Both the position numbers and the translations under genes were made by a program. The notes under the pieces are model-generated. The model made no database searches and was not told where the DNA came from. It saw only the letters and a list, made by a program, of their open reading frames with translations. DNA of 64,000 nucleotides from Streptomyces angustmyceticus (GTDB lineage: Bacteria; Actinomycetota; Actinomycetes; Streptomycetales; Streptomycetaceae), in assembly GCF_019933235.1 (NCBI RefSeq), contig NZ_CP082945.1:2294001-2358000 (forward strand). The letters run 5' to 3'. Every line of letters starts with the position of its first letter. Position 1 is the first letter of the stretch. Below, one piece after another: positions 7,988 through 17,299 of this stretch.

Positions 7988-8039
7988 GGTCTGTGAATCT
8001 CTTCTCGAAATCTCGAAGTCGAAAGATCTACGGGTGGAC

Positions 8040-8073
8040 GGCGGGGGCGGCGCTTGTGGCGCCCTCCCCCGCC
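8040..8073 (-). terminator. GC-rich hairpin in the rpsB-tsf spacer
   Basis: GGCGGGGGCGGCGC and GGCGCCCTCCCCCGCC form a strong stem around TTGT. No T-run follows on the minus strand. It lies 23 bases downstream of rpsB on the transcript. It is likely an attenuator or mRNA 3'-end stabiliser rather than a full terminator, since tsf needs read-through or its own promoter. Confidence 0.55.
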
Positions 8074-8095
8074 GTCGTCAACCGGATGCTGCGGG

Positions 8096-8992
8096 TCAGG
8101 CCTGCTCGGCCGGCTTCTCGGCCTCGGCGGCGGGGGCCTCGGCGGCAGGAGCCTCAGCGGCGGGGGCCTCGGCGGGCTTCTCCTCGGCCTTGGGGGCCTC
8201 GTCGTCAGCCTTCTTCTCGCCCTCGAGCAGGTCACGCTCCCACTCGGCCAGCGGCTCGGCGGCAGCCTTGTCGCCGGGCTTCTGGTCGCCGGTGGCAGCG
8301 CCGGAGCGGGCGATGAGGCCCTCGGCGACGGCGTCGGCGATCACGCGGGTGAGCAGGGTGACGGAGCGGATCGCGTCGTCGTTGCCCGGGATCTTGTAGT
8401 CGACCTCGTCCGGGTCGCAGTTGGTGTCGAGGATCGCGACGACCGGGATGTTGAGCTTGCGCGCCTCACCGACGGCAATGTGCTCCTTCTTGGTGTCCAC
8501 GATCCAGACGGCGCTGGGCACCTTCTGCATCTCGCGGATACCGCCCAGGGTCTTCTCCAGCTTGGCCTTCTCGCGGGAGAGGACCAGGAGCTCCTTCTTG
8601 GTGAGGCCGGAGGCGGCCACATCCTCGAAGTCGATCTGCTCGAGCTCCTTCAGGCGCTGCAGGCGCTTGTAGACGGTCGAGAAGTTGGTCAGCATGCCGC
8701 CGAGCCAGCGCTGGTTCACGTAGGGCATGCCCACGCGGGTCGCCTGCTCGGCAATGGCCTCCTGGGCCTGCTTCTTCGTGCCGACGAACATGACCGAGCC
8801 GCCGTGGGCGACGGTCTCCTTGACGAACTCGTAGGCGCGGTCGATGTACGACAGCGACTGGAGCAGGTCGATGATGTAGATGCCGTTGCGCTCGGTGAAG
8901 ATGAAGCGCTTCATCTTCGGGTTCCAGCGGCGGGTCTGGTGCCCGAAGTGGACGCCGCTCTCCAGCAGCTCCCGCATCGTGACGACGGCCAT
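8096..8992 (-). CDS. rpsB: 30S ribosomal protein S2
   Basis: Primary 16S-binding protein of the small subunit. 298 residues from ATG 8992 (AAGGAG lies 7-12 bases upstream), beginning [20 protein letters not shown]. Family motifs seen: [28 protein letters not shown] and [10 protein letters not shown]. The C-terminal tail (about 50 residues) is rich in Ala/Glu/Pro with PAAEA repeats; this low-complexity tail is typical of Streptomyces S2. First gene of rpsB-tsf. The frame continues far upstream without coding character; those codons were excluded. Confidence 0.96.
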   Translation of the reverse strand: MAVVTMRELLESGVHFGHQTRRWNPKMKRFIFTERNGIYIIDLLQSLSYIDRAYEFVKETVAHGGSVMFVGTKKQAQEAIAEQATRVGMPYVNQRWLGGMLTNFSTVYKRLQRLKELEQIDFEDVAASGLTKKELLVLSREKAKLEKTLGGIREMQKVPSAVWIVDTKKEHIAVGEARKLNIPVVAILDTNCDPDEVDYKIPGNDDAIRSVTLLTRVIADAVAEGLIARSGAATGDQKPGDKAAAEPLAEWERDLLEGEKKADDEAPKAEEKPAEAPAAEAPAAEAPAAEAEKPAEQA

Positions 8993-9333
8993 GGCCGTAC
9001 TCCTTGTTGTTCTCGGTTCCACTGCGGCCGGTCGGCCGCGGTGCCTGACGCCCCGACGCACCTGCCGGGGAAGACACCTTGCGGAGCCGTCCGAGGACCG
9101 AGGGGCGCGGCCGTCGTGCTGCCCGAAAAGGGACTGGTGCACTGACAGCGGGGCGTGCGAAGTCGACCCGGTGACCCGGATCGCCATCAGAAGTGTACGG
9201 GACTGCCGATGCACCGGGCGACACGCACCATTTCGAGCCCCACACGGGTGACACCGTTGTCCACAACCACCCGCCGGTCCACAGCCCCGGACCAAGATCC
9301 CCACCACACGCCGGACTGCGCCACGGTCGGTGC
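8993..9333. other. Divergent intergenic region between rpsB and the M23-like gene
   Basis: About 340 bases. It must hold the rpsB promoter and leader on the minus strand. I see the rpsB ribosome-binding site and a run of mixed-GC DNA around 9195-9260, but no recognisable S2-leader structure and no gene. Confidence 0.45.
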
Positions 9334-11055
9334 ATGCGACGAAACACACGACAGACCCCGCCGCTGCGGAACCGGCCGGACGAGACCGGACGGGTCCTGC
9401 GGCAGAATCCTTCACACGAGACCGGACGGGTCCTGCGGCAGGACCCTTCACACCATGCCGGGCGGGTCCCACGGCAGAGCCCCCCACACCAGACCGGGTG
9501 GGTCCCACAGCAGATCCCCCCACACGAGGCCGGACGGGTCTCGCGGCGGAAGCCACCGCAAGAGACCGGAGAGAGCCCGCGCCGGAACTTGTCACGCGAC
9601 ACCGGACTGGGCGCGCCGCCGGGCGATTCCTGGGAGGCGCCATCGTGTCGTGCCCGGGTGCAGCCTCCGTCGTGCGGCATCGGGCGAACCCTGGGGCGGT
9701 GCTCGTGTTCGTGGTCGGGCCGCGGGTCACCTTCGGTCTCGCTTGCTCCCTGGCCGCGCCCCACTCCGCCTCCTCCGCCTCCCTCACCCTGCTCCTCGCC
9801 CCCGCGCTGTCCCTCTTCTTCGCCTCCTCCGGCCCCGGTCGTCCCGCCGGCGGTCCCTCCCCCGCCACGCTTCCGCCCGCCTGCTCCCTTACCGCCGGCC
9901 CCGCCCGGAGGACCGGCCGGTCCCGGACCGAGCTGCTTCTTCCCGGCCCGCGCTGTCACCGCAGTACTGGCACCCGCCGTCGCCGCGGTGCTCACCGCCC
10001 TGTCCCCCACACCGGCGATCGCCACCGCTCCGTCCACCGCTGCGGGCGCGAGGGCGGAGCCGGGTGCGGCACAGAAGCCGGGCCAGCCTGCGGTAGGCGC
10101 GGCGCACGCCGAAGGGGCGACCCAGGCAGCGGGCAGAGTGAGCGGAGCGCAGAGGCGGGCAGTGGTGGCGGGGGTGGTAGGCGGCAAGGAGGTGCGGCGC
10201 CCCGGAGACACGACACGCTCCCGGACCACAGCCCGGCGCAGCGACGCAGGACGCCCGGGGACCACTGCTCGGCCCAGGGACGCGGCCTACCCGAGGTCGG
10301 CAGCGCGCTCCAGGGATCCGGCACCTCCCGACGTCTCGCCTGGAACCCCGGGGCGACAGGAAGCAGCGGCACGGGACGACCATCCACCAGGTGCAGACCG
10401 GTCGTGGCCGGTGGGGGGAGCCGCGGGCATAGGGCCCACGGTGGTGCGCGGCTGGGAGCCGCCCCCTTCCCCTTGGGCGGCCGGGCACCGAGGCGTGGAC
10501 CTCGCTGCGTCCTCGGGCGCCCCGGTGCGAGCGGCGGCGCCCGGCCGGGTTGCGTTCGCGGGGACCGTCGCGGGCCGTGGCGTCCTGACGATCGAGGTGT
10601 CCGGCTCGGGCCGTCCCCCCTTACGCACCACGTACGAGCCCGTGCGCCCCACGGTTCACAAGGGCCAGCACGTCATCGCAGGTCAGCAAGTTGCCGTCCT
10701 GCAGCACGGGCCATTCCACTGCCGGGCGCCATGCCTCCACTGGGGACTGCGCCGCGGCAAGAGCTATCTGGATCCGCTGTCCCTACTGCCCCGCAGCATG
10801 CTCCGCGGCGGCCCCTCACGACTACTGCCGATCTTCGGGATCCCCGTACCGGCGAGCGCCGGCACGGTTCCCCACCAGCCAGGATCGGCAGAGCCGGGGG
10901 ATTCCTCGCTACCTACGAAACCAGCAGCTCGGAAGGGAAGCTCTGCGCCAACAGGAGCCGCCCTCATGACAGCCGGCGGACTCGCGGCGGCGGCAATCTG
11001 GGCACTCGGCCGTCTCCGTAGGGCCCGCCCTACGGATATCGAGGAGGGGGTGTAG
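9334..11055 (+). CDS. M23-type (LytM) peptidase-fold envelope protein, start uncertain
   Basis: The C-terminal half carries a recognisable M23/LytM domain: the first zinc motif HxxxD is GHRGVDLA (10486-10500). It is followed by [27 protein letters not shown] and the final block CLHWGLRRG (10732-10746). In canonical M23 enzymes the last block is HxH; here the first His is Cys, so catalysis is doubtful. A signal-like hydrophobic stretch ([18 protein letters not shown]) begins near 9950, and a C-terminal membrane segment ([17 protein letters not shown]) near 10960. Upstream of about 9900 the frame consists of a 36-bp tandem repeat and Pro-rich low complexity. The true start may lie inside this region; ATG 9334 is the best formal start I see but lacks a good ribosome-binding site. 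Confidence 0.55.
   Translation: MRRNTRQTPPLRNRPDETGRVLRQNPSHETGRVLRQDPSHHAGRVPRQSPPHQTGWVPQQIPPHEAGRVSRRKPPQETGESPRRNLSRDTGLGAPPGDSWEAPSCRARVQPPSCGIGRTLGRCSCSWSGRGSPSVSLAPWPRPTPPPPPPSPCSSPPRCPSSSPPPAPVVPPAVPPPPRFRPPAPLPPAPPGGPAGPGPSCFFPARAVTAVLAPAVAAVLTALSPTPAIATAPSTAAGARAEPGAAQKPGQPAVGAAHAEGATQAAGRVSGAQRRAVVAGVVGGKEVRRPGDTTRSRTTARRSDAGRPGTTARPRDAAYPRSAARSRDPAPPDVSPGTPGRQEAAARDDHPPGADRSWPVGGAAGIGPTVVRGWEPPPSPWAAGHRGVDLAASSGAPVRAAAPGRVAFAGTVAGRGVLTIEVSGSGRPPLRTTYEPVRPTVHKGQHVIAGQQVAVLQHGPFHCRAPCLHWGLRRGKSYLDPLSLLPRSMLRGGPSRLLPIFGIPVPASAGTVPHQPGSAEPGDSSLPTKPAARKGSSAPTGAALMTAGGLAAAAIWALGRLRRARPTDIEEGV
9380..9559. repeat. Five tandem 36-bp repeats
   Basis: Five consecutive 36-base units start at 9380, 9416, 9452, 9488 and 9524. 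Each has the pattern ACnAGnCCGGnnGGGTCnnnCGGCnGnnnCCnnCnC. Units 1 and 2 are nearly identical and the others diverge progressively; a partial sixth unit follows. In the forward frame they encode a 12-residue repeat ([12 protein letters not shown] type). Confidence 0.85.
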
Positions 11056-11412
11056 TGCAAAGGAGGGGAAGGCGACCCAGCCCTCGGCGGGCGGCCCACG
11101 ATCACGAGGTGGCCGGGCCGCCAGCCTGAATGCGCCGGGACAGGCCACGGGGCGATGTCGTTTCGCACCGCTATCGACTGTCGACCTGCGCCGCGTCGGC
11201 GACCCTGCTGAGCAAACCGCACAGGTAGCGCCTACGCGACAAGGCGTGCTGCTCGTCGGCCGGCGCGGGCTGCGGGCTGCGGGCTGCGGGCTGCGGGCTG
11301 CGGGCTGCGGGCTGCGGGCTGCGGGCTGCGGGCTGCGGGCTGAACGAGCGTGGAGGTGGTGGAGGTGGGTGGGTGGGCCGGGGGCCCGGGGGGGGAGAGA
11401 GAAGCCCCCGAG
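11056..11412. other. Intergenic region between the M23-like gene and the TetR gene
   Basis: Convergent gene ends. Apart from the 7-bp repeat array (11265-11341) and a G-rich stretch at 11352-11400, I see nothing: no gene and no clear terminator with a T-run. Confidence 0.6.
11265..11341. repeat. Perfect 7-bp tandem repeat, 11 copies
   Basis: GCGGGCT is repeated eleven times without interruption (77 bases) between two convergent genes. The unit length is not a multiple of three, so it opens overlapping frames in all registers, but none has coding support. It is a likely hypervariable minisatellite or a slip-prone G-rich tract. Confidence 0.95.
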
Positions 11413-11994
11413 TCAGCCGCGAACCCCGCGCAGCGCCATCGCCACCGCCGCCTCCGTGATCTCGTCCGGGTCCTCTGCGGCACCGAGTTCGATGCGGCGG
11501 ACCGCGGCGTCGACGACTCCCTGGAGGAGCATGGCCGCGAGTCGGGGTTGTGCGTGGCCGAGGGCGGCGAGCGCCTCGACGATCATGGCGATCAGCCCGC
11601 CATGCGCCGCGCGGATCTTCTCGCGTGCTCCGGCGTCCAGTTCGCCGGCCGAGATGGCGACGACGGCACGGTGGCGCCGGTCGCCGACGAGGGCGAGCTG
11701 CCGTCGCACATACGCCTCGATCTTCCCCTCGGGCGTGTCGACGCGCTCCATCGCCGCTTCCACCTCGGCGGCCCAGACCGGGAAATCGACGGCGCACAGC
11801 TCTTCGACGACAGCGGCGCGCGAGCGGAAGTACTCGTACACGGAGGAGCGCGCGAGGCCCGTGCGCTCGGCGAGGGCGGGGAAGGTCAGCGCTTCCGTAC
11901 CGCCTTCGGACAGCAGGGTGCGGGCGGCGTCCAAGAGGGCGCCGCGCTGCATCGTCCGGTGCTCGGCCACAGAGGCCGCTCGAATCCTGGGCAC
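11413..11994 (-). CDS. TetR/AcrR family transcriptional regulator
   Basis: 193 residues, GTG start at 11994. The N-terminal helix-turn-helix is clear: ALLDAARTLLSEGG, then LAERTGLARSSVYEYFRSR, the standard TetR_N pattern at about residues 18-64. The C-terminal ligand domain is all-helical and not assignable. The gene stands alone between the M23-like gene and whiG with no obvious divergent target; it may regulate itself or distant genes. It is conserved in this chromosomal position next to whiG in other Streptomyces as I recall (not checked here). Confidence 0.85.
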   Translation of the reverse strand: MPRIRAASVAEHRTMQRGALLDAARTLLSEGGTEALTFPALAERTGLARSSVYEYFRSRAAVVEELCAVDFPVWAAEVEAAMERVDTPEGKIEAYVRRQLALVGDRRHRAVVAISAGELDAGAREKIRAAHGGLIAMIVEALAALGHAQPRLAAMLLQGVVDAAVRRIELGAAEDPDEITEAAVAMALRGVRG

Positions 11995-12080
11995 ATCACC
12001 ACTCTACGGATGGCGTGCCCGTCGTGGCACTCCGCATGGCAACACGGCCCGGCGGGCAGCCCCGACGTCCGGGAGGTGAC

Positions 12081-12917
12081 TCAGCGTCCGACGTCGGCGA
12101 GCTTCGCTCTGAGCTGGAGTACGGACTTGGTGTGGATCTGGCTGACCCTGCTCTCCGTGACGCCGAGGACGTTGCCGATCTCGGCGAGTGTGAGCCCTTC
12201 GTAGTAGTAGAGCGTGACCACGGTCTTCTCGCGTTCGGGAAGGGTGTTGATGGCGCGCGCGAGCAGCCGTCGCAGCTCGCGGTCCTCGGCGATCTCGACG
12301 GGGTTCTCGGCGGCCGTGTCCTCAAGGGTGTCCATCAGGCTCAGCCGTTCGCCCCCCTCTCCGCCGACGTGCAGCAGTTCTTCCAGCGCCACCACGTTCG
12401 CCAGCGACAGCTGGCTGAACACGCCGTGGAGTTCCTCCAGCGCGATGCCCATCTCCTCGGCGACCTCCGCCTCGGACGGGGTACGGCGCAGTTGCGCTTC
12501 GAGGGTGGCGTAGGCGCGTTCGACGGCGCGGGCCTTCTGCCGGACGGAGCGCGGGATCCAGTCCAGTGCGCGCAGTTCGTCGATCATCGCGCCGCGGATG
12601 CGGGTGATGGCGTAGGTCTCGAACTTGATGGCGCGCTCGGGTTCGAACTTCTCGATGGCGTCGATCAGTCCGAAGACTCCGGAGGAGACGAAGTCGGCCT
12701 GCTCGACGTTGGGGGGCAGGCCGACGCTGACGCGGCCGGCGACGTACTTGACCAGCGGCGAGTAGTGCAGGATCAGCTGTTCCCGCAGCCGCCCGTCACC
12801 CGACGCCTTGTAGGAGCGCCACAGCTCGTCGAGCGAGGTGGGCGGGGCGGGGCGCACGCTGCCGCGCGCGGCGGGTGGTACAGCCGCACGGTCAGACCCG
12901 GAGGTGTGCTGGGGCAT
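12081..12917 (-). CDS. whiG: RNA polymerase sigma factor WhiG
   Basis: FliA-type (motility-like) sigma factor that in Streptomyces commits aerial hyphae to sporulation by transcribing whiI and whiH. 278 residues. Region 2 is seen in [22 protein letters not shown], and the core region 2.1-2.4 block [16 protein letters not shown] and [18 protein letters not shown], followed by [12 protein letters not shown]. Region 4 has [17 protein letters not shown], then the helix-turn-helix [19 protein letters not shown]. The length and the [15 protein letters not shown] ending match FliA/WhiG rather than SigF/B types. It starts at ATG 12917. WhiG activity is usually set by the anti-sigma factor RsiG with c-di-GMP, encoded elsewhere. 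Confidence 0.93.
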   Translation of the reverse strand: MPQHTSGSDRAAVPPAARGSVRPAPPTSLDELWRSYKASGDGRLREQLILHYSPLVKYVAGRVSVGLPPNVEQADFVSSGVFGLIDAIEKFEPERAIKFETYAITRIRGAMIDELRALDWIPRSVRQKARAVERAYATLEAQLRRTPSEAEVAEEMGIALEELHGVFSQLSLANVVALEELLHVGGEGGERLSLMDTLEDTAAENPVEIAEDRELRRLLARAINTLPEREKTVVTLYYYEGLTLAEIGNVLGVTESRVSQIHTKSVLQLRAKLADVGR

Positions 12918-13277
12918 TCGTCGCCTTGAGCCGTTCTGCCGAGACGCGGGTGGGTGGATGTCTGGGGGTTGAATTGCCTGTGAGCGTAGCGTGACCGAAG
13001 CGTCGCGGTGCGCGAGGACGGCAGGTTCGGGCGTGCGCAGATACGTTCCGCTGCCCGCACCTCAGGGTTACCCCGTACGGCGTGGCGGCGCCCGGGCAGA
13101 GAGCCGGGCGCGGGCCCGGGAGGGCCGTGCGGCCGGAGGCGGTGACACGGCGTGCGGAACCTCGCGCCTTTCCTGCACCTCATCGCCGTCTCCCCACGGA
13201 TCGGGCCCCGTGCCCGAAGCACGGCAAACCTGGATTCTGCGGTCATTCCCCTCACCCTTTCACCCGTTCGCCCCAGG
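12918..13277. other. Intergenic region between dprA end and whiG start
   Basis: 360 bases upstream of whiG and downstream of dprA, both on the minus strand. It presumably contains the whiG promoter. A GC-rich inverted segment around 13090-13125 (GCCCGGGC/GCCGGGC) could end dprA transcription. No gene supported. Confidence 0.45.
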
Positions 13278-14618
13278 TCAAGCACCGCCTCGCCGGGAAG
13301 CTCCGGTCGCCTCGGCGCGTCGCGCCAACTCCCAGCGATCACCGCACCTTTGCACGAATCCGAGGGACAACAGCTCGAAGAGTTTGCTCTGGGTGACATC
13401 GCGGGGCGTGCCGGCTTCCTCCGCCAGCCGGACGGTGTCCGCGGCGCCGCGCGCGGGGAGCGCCTCCAGTACGCGGGTCGCGAGGGGGTCCAGGAGGTCG
13501 CGCAGGCGGGTCGGGCCCTGCCGCTCGGGGGCCAGGTCGCCGATGCTGCCGACGAGTTCGATGACCTCGTCGGCATCGGTGACCACCACGGCCTCGCCGC
13601 GCAGCAGTTGATGCACACCGGCGGACAGGCTGCTGGTGACCGGGCCCGGCACGCCCATCGTGAAGCGGCCGAGGGCCAGCGCTCGCCGGGCGGTGACGAG
13701 GGAGCCGCTGCGGAGTTCGGCCTCCACGACGACGGTGCCTCGGGTGAGTGCCGCGATGACGCGGTTGCGCTGGATGAAGCGGCTGCGGGTGGGGTGGTCG
13801 CCGGGCGGTAACTCGGCGACCACCAAGCCCTGTTCGGCGATCCGGCCGATCAACTCGGTGTGACCCCGAGGGTAGGCGTGGTCGACGCCGGAGGCCATGA
13901 CGGCGATGGTCGCGCCGTCGGCGGCCAGCGCGCCGCGGTGGGCCGCGCCGTCGATGCCGTAGGCGGCGCCGGAGACCACGGTCCAGCCGCGGTCAGCGAA
14001 TCCGGCGCCGAGGGTGGTGGCGAGGTGCGCGCCGTATTCGGTGCAGGCCCGGGCGCCGACGACGGCGACGGAGCGCAGCGCCCACAGTCTGAGGTTGGCA
14101 CCGCCGCGTACCCACAGGCCGATGGGGCGGGCGTCACCGAGATCGTCGAGCTGGCGGGGCCATTCCTCGTCCCCGGGGCAGACGAACCGGCCGCCGAGCG
14201 CGGTCATGGTGTCGAGGTCCGCGGTGGGGCGCGCCCGGGCGGCGCGCAGGCGCAGGCCCGCGATCTTGGCCGGGGTCGCGCCCGCGGGCGGGTCAGCCGC
14301 GTCGTCGGCGAGGGCGTGCCAGAGCGCCACCGGGCCCATCTCGCGCAGCCAGCGGCCGGTGGTTTCCTCACCCGGTTCGAGGATGCGGGTGAGGGCCGCG
14401 CGGGCGATGCGCTGCGGATCATGTCCCGGACGGCGGGAGGAAAGCCGTTGTCCGGTTGCCGCCGGCCCTGCGGGGCGCGGCCCGCCCGATGGGGTCGTGC
14501 TCGGTGGGGGCGTGCTGTGGCACCGCTCGGCTGTCGGAGCGGGTTCGTGGCCCCGGCAGCTCTCCGTGGCGGCGGACGGTTCTTCTGTGCCGAAGCCCCA
14601 TGCGTCGGTCCTGGTCAT
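13278..14618 (-). CDS. dprA: DNA-processing protein DprA (Smf)
   Basis: Binds incoming single-stranded DNA and loads RecA in natural transformation; in Streptomyces it is conserved although natural competence is not established. 446 residues from ATG 14618, which overlaps the comM stop (ATGA). About 65 Ser/Pro-rich N-terminal residues, then an HhH/SAM-like region, then the Rossmann core: SVAVVGARACTEYG, TVVSGAAYGIDGAAHRGAL, IAVMASGVDHAYP, and RNRVIAALTRGTVVVEA with SGSLVTARRAL. A C-terminal winged-helix (DprA_WH) is seen in LEALPARGAADTVRLAEEAG. The operon yraN-comM-dprA is the standard actinobacterial cluster. Confidence 0.93.
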   Translation of the reverse strand: MTRTDAWGFGTEEPSAATESCRGHEPAPTAERCHSTPPPSTTPSGGPRPAGPAATGQRLSSRRPGHDPQRIARAALTRILEPGEETTGRWLREMGPVALWHALADDAADPPAGATPAKIAGLRLRAARARPTADLDTMTALGGRFVCPGDEEWPRQLDDLGDARPIGLWVRGGANLRLWALRSVAVVGARACTEYGAHLATTLGAGFADRGWTVVSGAAYGIDGAAHRGALAADGATIAVMASGVDHAYPRGHTELIGRIAEQGLVVAELPPGDHPTRSRFIQRNRVIAALTRGTVVVEAELRSGSLVTARRALALGRFTMGVPGPVTSSLSAGVHQLLRGEAVVVTDADEVIELVGSIGDLAPERQGPTRLRDLLDPLATRVLEALPARGAADTVRLAEEAGTPRDVTQSKLFELLSLGFVQRCGDRWELARRAEATGASRRGGA

Positions 14619-16282
14619 CGCTGTGCCTGCCCGCGGGGTGACGTGGCGGCCGTGGGGGGCTTGCGGGTGAGGCCGCCTGCGCCCGCTGCCGTCGGTGCGC
14701 CGCGGCGTACGCCGGTGCGGAGCTCCAGGGCCCAGTTGACGTCGTCGAGGGTGGGGCGGTCGCGGCCGGCGAGATCGGCGGCGGTCCAGGCGACGCGGAG
14801 GACGCGGTCGAGGCCGCGGGCGGTGAGGAGGCCGCATTCGAGGTCGCGCTCCGCCGGGGCCAGAGCGCCGGGTTGGACGTGCCAGCGGGTGCGCAGTTCA
14901 TGGCCGGGTACTTCGCTGTTGGTCTGCCACGGGGTGTCGGCGAGGCGGGCCGCGGCGCGCTCACGGGCGGCCTGGACGCGGGCGGCGACGGTCGCGGTGG
15001 CTTCGGCGCCGCGACCGAGGGCGACGAGTTCGGAGCGGGCGACCGGCTCCACGGCGATGCGGAGGTCCACCCGGTCCATCAGGGGTCCGGAGAGCCGGGC
15101 GCGGTAGCGGCGGATGGAGGACGGGCGGCATTCGCAGCCGCCGCCGGTGGTGCCGTGGCGTCCGCAGGGGCAGGGGTTGGCTGCGAGGGCGAGGAGGAAG
15201 CGGGCGGGCATGCGCATCATGCCCGCCGCGCGGGCGACGACGACATGGCCGGATTCGAGTGGCTGGCGCAGTGCGTCCAGGACGCGGGGGCTGCATTCGG
15301 CGGCCTCGTCCACGAAGAGCACGCCGTGGTGGGCCAGGGACACGGCTCCGGGGCGGGGCAGTCCGGTGCCGCCGCCCACCAGGGAGGCCATCGTCGCGGA
15401 GTGGTGCGGGGCGCAGTAGGGCGGCCGGTGGACGAGTGGCCCTCCGGGCGGGAGGGTGCCGGCCACCGAGTGGACGGCGGTGACCTCCAGGGACTCCTTG
15501 GAGGACAGCGGTGGCAGCAGCCCTGGGAGGCGTTCGGCGAGCATGGTCTTGCCGGCGCCGGGCGGGCCCTTGAAGAAGATGTGGTGGCGTCCGGCGGCGG
15601 CGACCTCCAGGGCGCGGCGGGCGCTGTGCTGGCCTGCGACGTCGGCGAGATCGGGAGTGTGGTCACCGGCCGGCAGGCCCGCGCCGGCGCCGGTGCCGGG
15701 CACGACCAGGCCGGCGAGGAGCGGGTCGGGGCGCCCTTCCTCGCGGGGGTCTTCCTCGTCGGGCACCGGTTCGTCGGCGAGGACGGCGATGAGCTGGCGC
15801 AGGCTGCGGATTCCGAGGACGGAGACGCCGGGGACCAGCGAGGCTTCGGCGGCGGTCTGTTCCGGGACGACGACCTGGCGGTATCCGGCGTCGGCGGCGG
15901 CCAGCACGGCGGGCAGCACGCCGCGGACGGGCCGGACCCGGCCGTCCAGGCCGAGTTCGCCGATCATCATCAGGTCGGTGAGTTCGCGGGGGTCGAGGCG
16001 TTCGGCGGCGCCGAGGACCGCGCAGGCGACGGCGAGGTCGAATCCGCTGCCGCCTTTGGGCACGGAGGCCGGGCTGAGGCCGACGGTGAGTTTTTTCTGC
16101 GGCCACTCGGCGCCGGAGTTCACGACCGCGGCCCGCACCCGCTCGCGGGACTCGATGAGGCTCTTGTCGGGGAGTCCGACGAGGGTGAAGGCGGCGACGC
16201 CGGGTTCCAGGTCGGCCTGGACCTCGACGACGACGCCTTCGACGCCGACCAGGGCGACGGAGCAGGTCCGGGCGAATCCCAT
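14615..16282 (-). CDS. YifB/ComM family AAA+ Mg-chelatase-like ATPase
   Basis: ComM promotes branch migration during natural transformation in Gram-negative bacteria; the actinobacterial role is unproven. 555 residues. Start ATG 16282 ([16 protein letters not shown]) overlaps the yraN stop (ATGA). The N-terminal Lon-like fold (VSLIGLPDKSLxESRERVRAA pattern, SGFDLAVA) is followed by the chelatase AAA+ module: Walker A FKGPPGAGKTMLAERL, Walker B VLFVDEAAE, and then a zinc-type cluster NPCPCGRHG and CECRPSSIRRYRARLSGPL with MDRVDL. Four-base overlaps at both ends show a tightly coupled yraN-comM-dprA operon. Confidence 0.92.
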   Translation of the reverse strand: MGFARTCSVALVGVEGVVVEVQADLEPGVAAFTLVGLPDKSLIESRERVRAAVVNSGAEWPQKKLTVGLSPASVPKGGSGFDLAVACAVLGAAERLDPRELTDLMMIGELGLDGRVRPVRGVLPAVLAAADAGYRQVVVPEQTAAEASLVPGVSVLGIRSLRQLIAVLADEPVPDEEDPREEGRPDPLLAGLVVPGTGAGAGLPAGDHTPDLADVAGQHSARRALEVAAAGRHHIFFKGPPGAGKTMLAERLPGLLPPLSSKESLEVTAVHSVAGTLPPGGPLVHRPPYCAPHHSATMASLVGGGTGLPRPGAVSLAHHGVLFVDEAAECSPRVLDALRQPLESGHVVVARAAGMMRMPARFLLALAANPCPCGRHGTTGGGCECRPSSIRRYRARLSGPLMDRVDLRIAVEPVARSELVALGRGAEATATVAARVQAARERAAARLADTPWQTNSEVPGHELRTRWHVQPGALAPAERDLECGLLTARGLDRVLRVAWTAADLAGRDRPTLDDVNWALELRTGVRRGAPTAAGAGGLTRKPPTAATSPRGQAQR

Positions 16283-16806
16283 CAGGCCACCCCTCGGGCG
16301 TGCTGGACGACCGGGGCGCCGCGGGCCGGAAGCAGGACGCCGATCACGTCGATCCGTACGCCTCCGGGCGGCGGGCCGCCGTGCTGTTCCAGCCAGCGTT
16401 CCGCGAGCAGCCGCAGGCGGGCGGTCTTCTCGGGGCAGACGGCCGCCATGGGGTGTTCGTACCAGCCGGCGCGGCGGGTCTTGACCTCGCAGACCACCAG
16501 GGCGTCTCCGTCGGCGGCGACGATGTCGATCTCTCCGTCGCGGCAGCGCCAGTTGCGGTCCAGGATGCGCATTCCGGCCTCGATGAGCCGGCGGGTGGCC
16601 AGGTCTTCGCCGTACCGGCCGAGGGCGCGGCGGCGGGCGTCGGCCGGTTTGTCCGTCGGCGGGTCGGTCAGGGGCGGCCCGCCGGCCCGCTTCCCGCCTC
16701 CCGGCGGCTGGTGTTCCGTTGGCGGTGCCCCTGAGGGCGCCCTCCGCGGCCGCGGTGCGGTGCGTGCGTCGTTCCCGGCCCTGCGGCCGGCCTGCATGGC
16801 GTTCAT
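16282..16806 (-). CDS. YraN/UPF0102 family putative endonuclease
   Basis: 174 residues. The N-terminal 55 residues are basic and Pro-rich. The C-terminal domain is the UPF0102 nuclease-like fold: [46 protein letters not shown] and [12 protein letters not shown], which supply the PD-(D/E)xK-like Glu, Asp and ExK residues. The conserved link with comM and dprA suggests a role in DNA uptake or processing; the biochemical activity is not established. The stop overlaps the comM start by four bases. ATG 16806 or 16797 are both possible. Confidence 0.9.
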   Translation of the reverse strand: MNAMQAGRRAGNDARTAPRPRRAPSGAPPTEHQPPGGGKRAGGPPLTDPPTDKPADARRRALGRYGEDLATRRLIEAGMRILDRNWRCRDGEIDIVAADGDALVVCEVKTRRAGWYEHPMAAVCPEKTARLRLLAERWLEQHGGPPPGGVRIDVIGVLLPARGAPVVQHARGVA

Positions 16807-16952
16807 GCGGTACCACCTCCGGCACCGACTGTGACGCTCCCGCCCCGACCTGTTGGATCTTGGTGGACAACGAACGGGTTGTGGACAACTCGCTCACCCG
16901 TCCGGGTGGCGGAGGGCGGCCCGCGGCCTGCCCCTCCGCCCTGTCGGCCGCC

Positions 16953-17261
16953 TCAGCTGCCCGGAAGCTCCAGATCGCTCTTGTTGAGCTCCTCGATGTT
17001 CACGTCCTTGAACGTCAGGACGCGGACCTGTTTTACGAAGCGGGCTGGTCGGTACATGTCCCAGACCCAGGCGTCGGCCATCGACACCTCGAAGAACACC
17101 TCGCCCTGGACGGAGTGCACCTGCATCTCGTAGTCATTGGTGAGGTAGAAACGCCGCTCGGTCTCGATCACATATTTGAACAGTCCGACGACGTCGCGGT
17201 ACTCCCGGTAGAGCTTCAGCTCCATCTCGGTCTCGTACTTCTCGAGGTCCTCGGCGCTCAT
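16953..17261 (-). CDS. DUF2469 family conserved actinobacterial protein
   Basis: 102 residues, highly acidic and aromatic-rich: MSAEDLEKYETEMELKLYRE, VVGLFKYVIETERRFYL, SVQGEVFFEVSMADAWVWDM and VKQVRVLTFKDVNIEEL. It matches the small DUF2469 family that is nearly universal in Actinobacteria and found beside yraN, signal peptidase and rplS genes (as in mycobacteria, between rnhB and yraN). Function is unknown; conservation suggests a core role. Here the neighbouring rnhB expected from the mycobacterial order is absent, and a Nudix gene occupies that position. Confidence 0.92.
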   Translation of the reverse strand: MSAEDLEKYETEMELKLYREYRDVVGLFKYVIETERRFYLTNDYEMQVHSVQGEVFFEVSMADAWVWDMYRPARFVKQVRVLTFKDVNIEELNKSDLELPGS

Positions 17262-17299
17262 GGCAGATCCCCTTCAGCCGTGCGTCCCCCCATTGTGCG

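Noticed and set aside
8096..9868. A long N-terminal extension of S2.
   Set aside because: The family start [10 protein letters not shown] has a good ribosome-binding site; upstream codons are repetitive and antisense to the 36-bp repeat region.
11265..11341. Coding frames through the GCGGGCT repeat (CGLRAAG-type peptides).
   Set aside because: A 7-base unit opens all three frames equally; none has a start with a ribosome-binding site or a domain.
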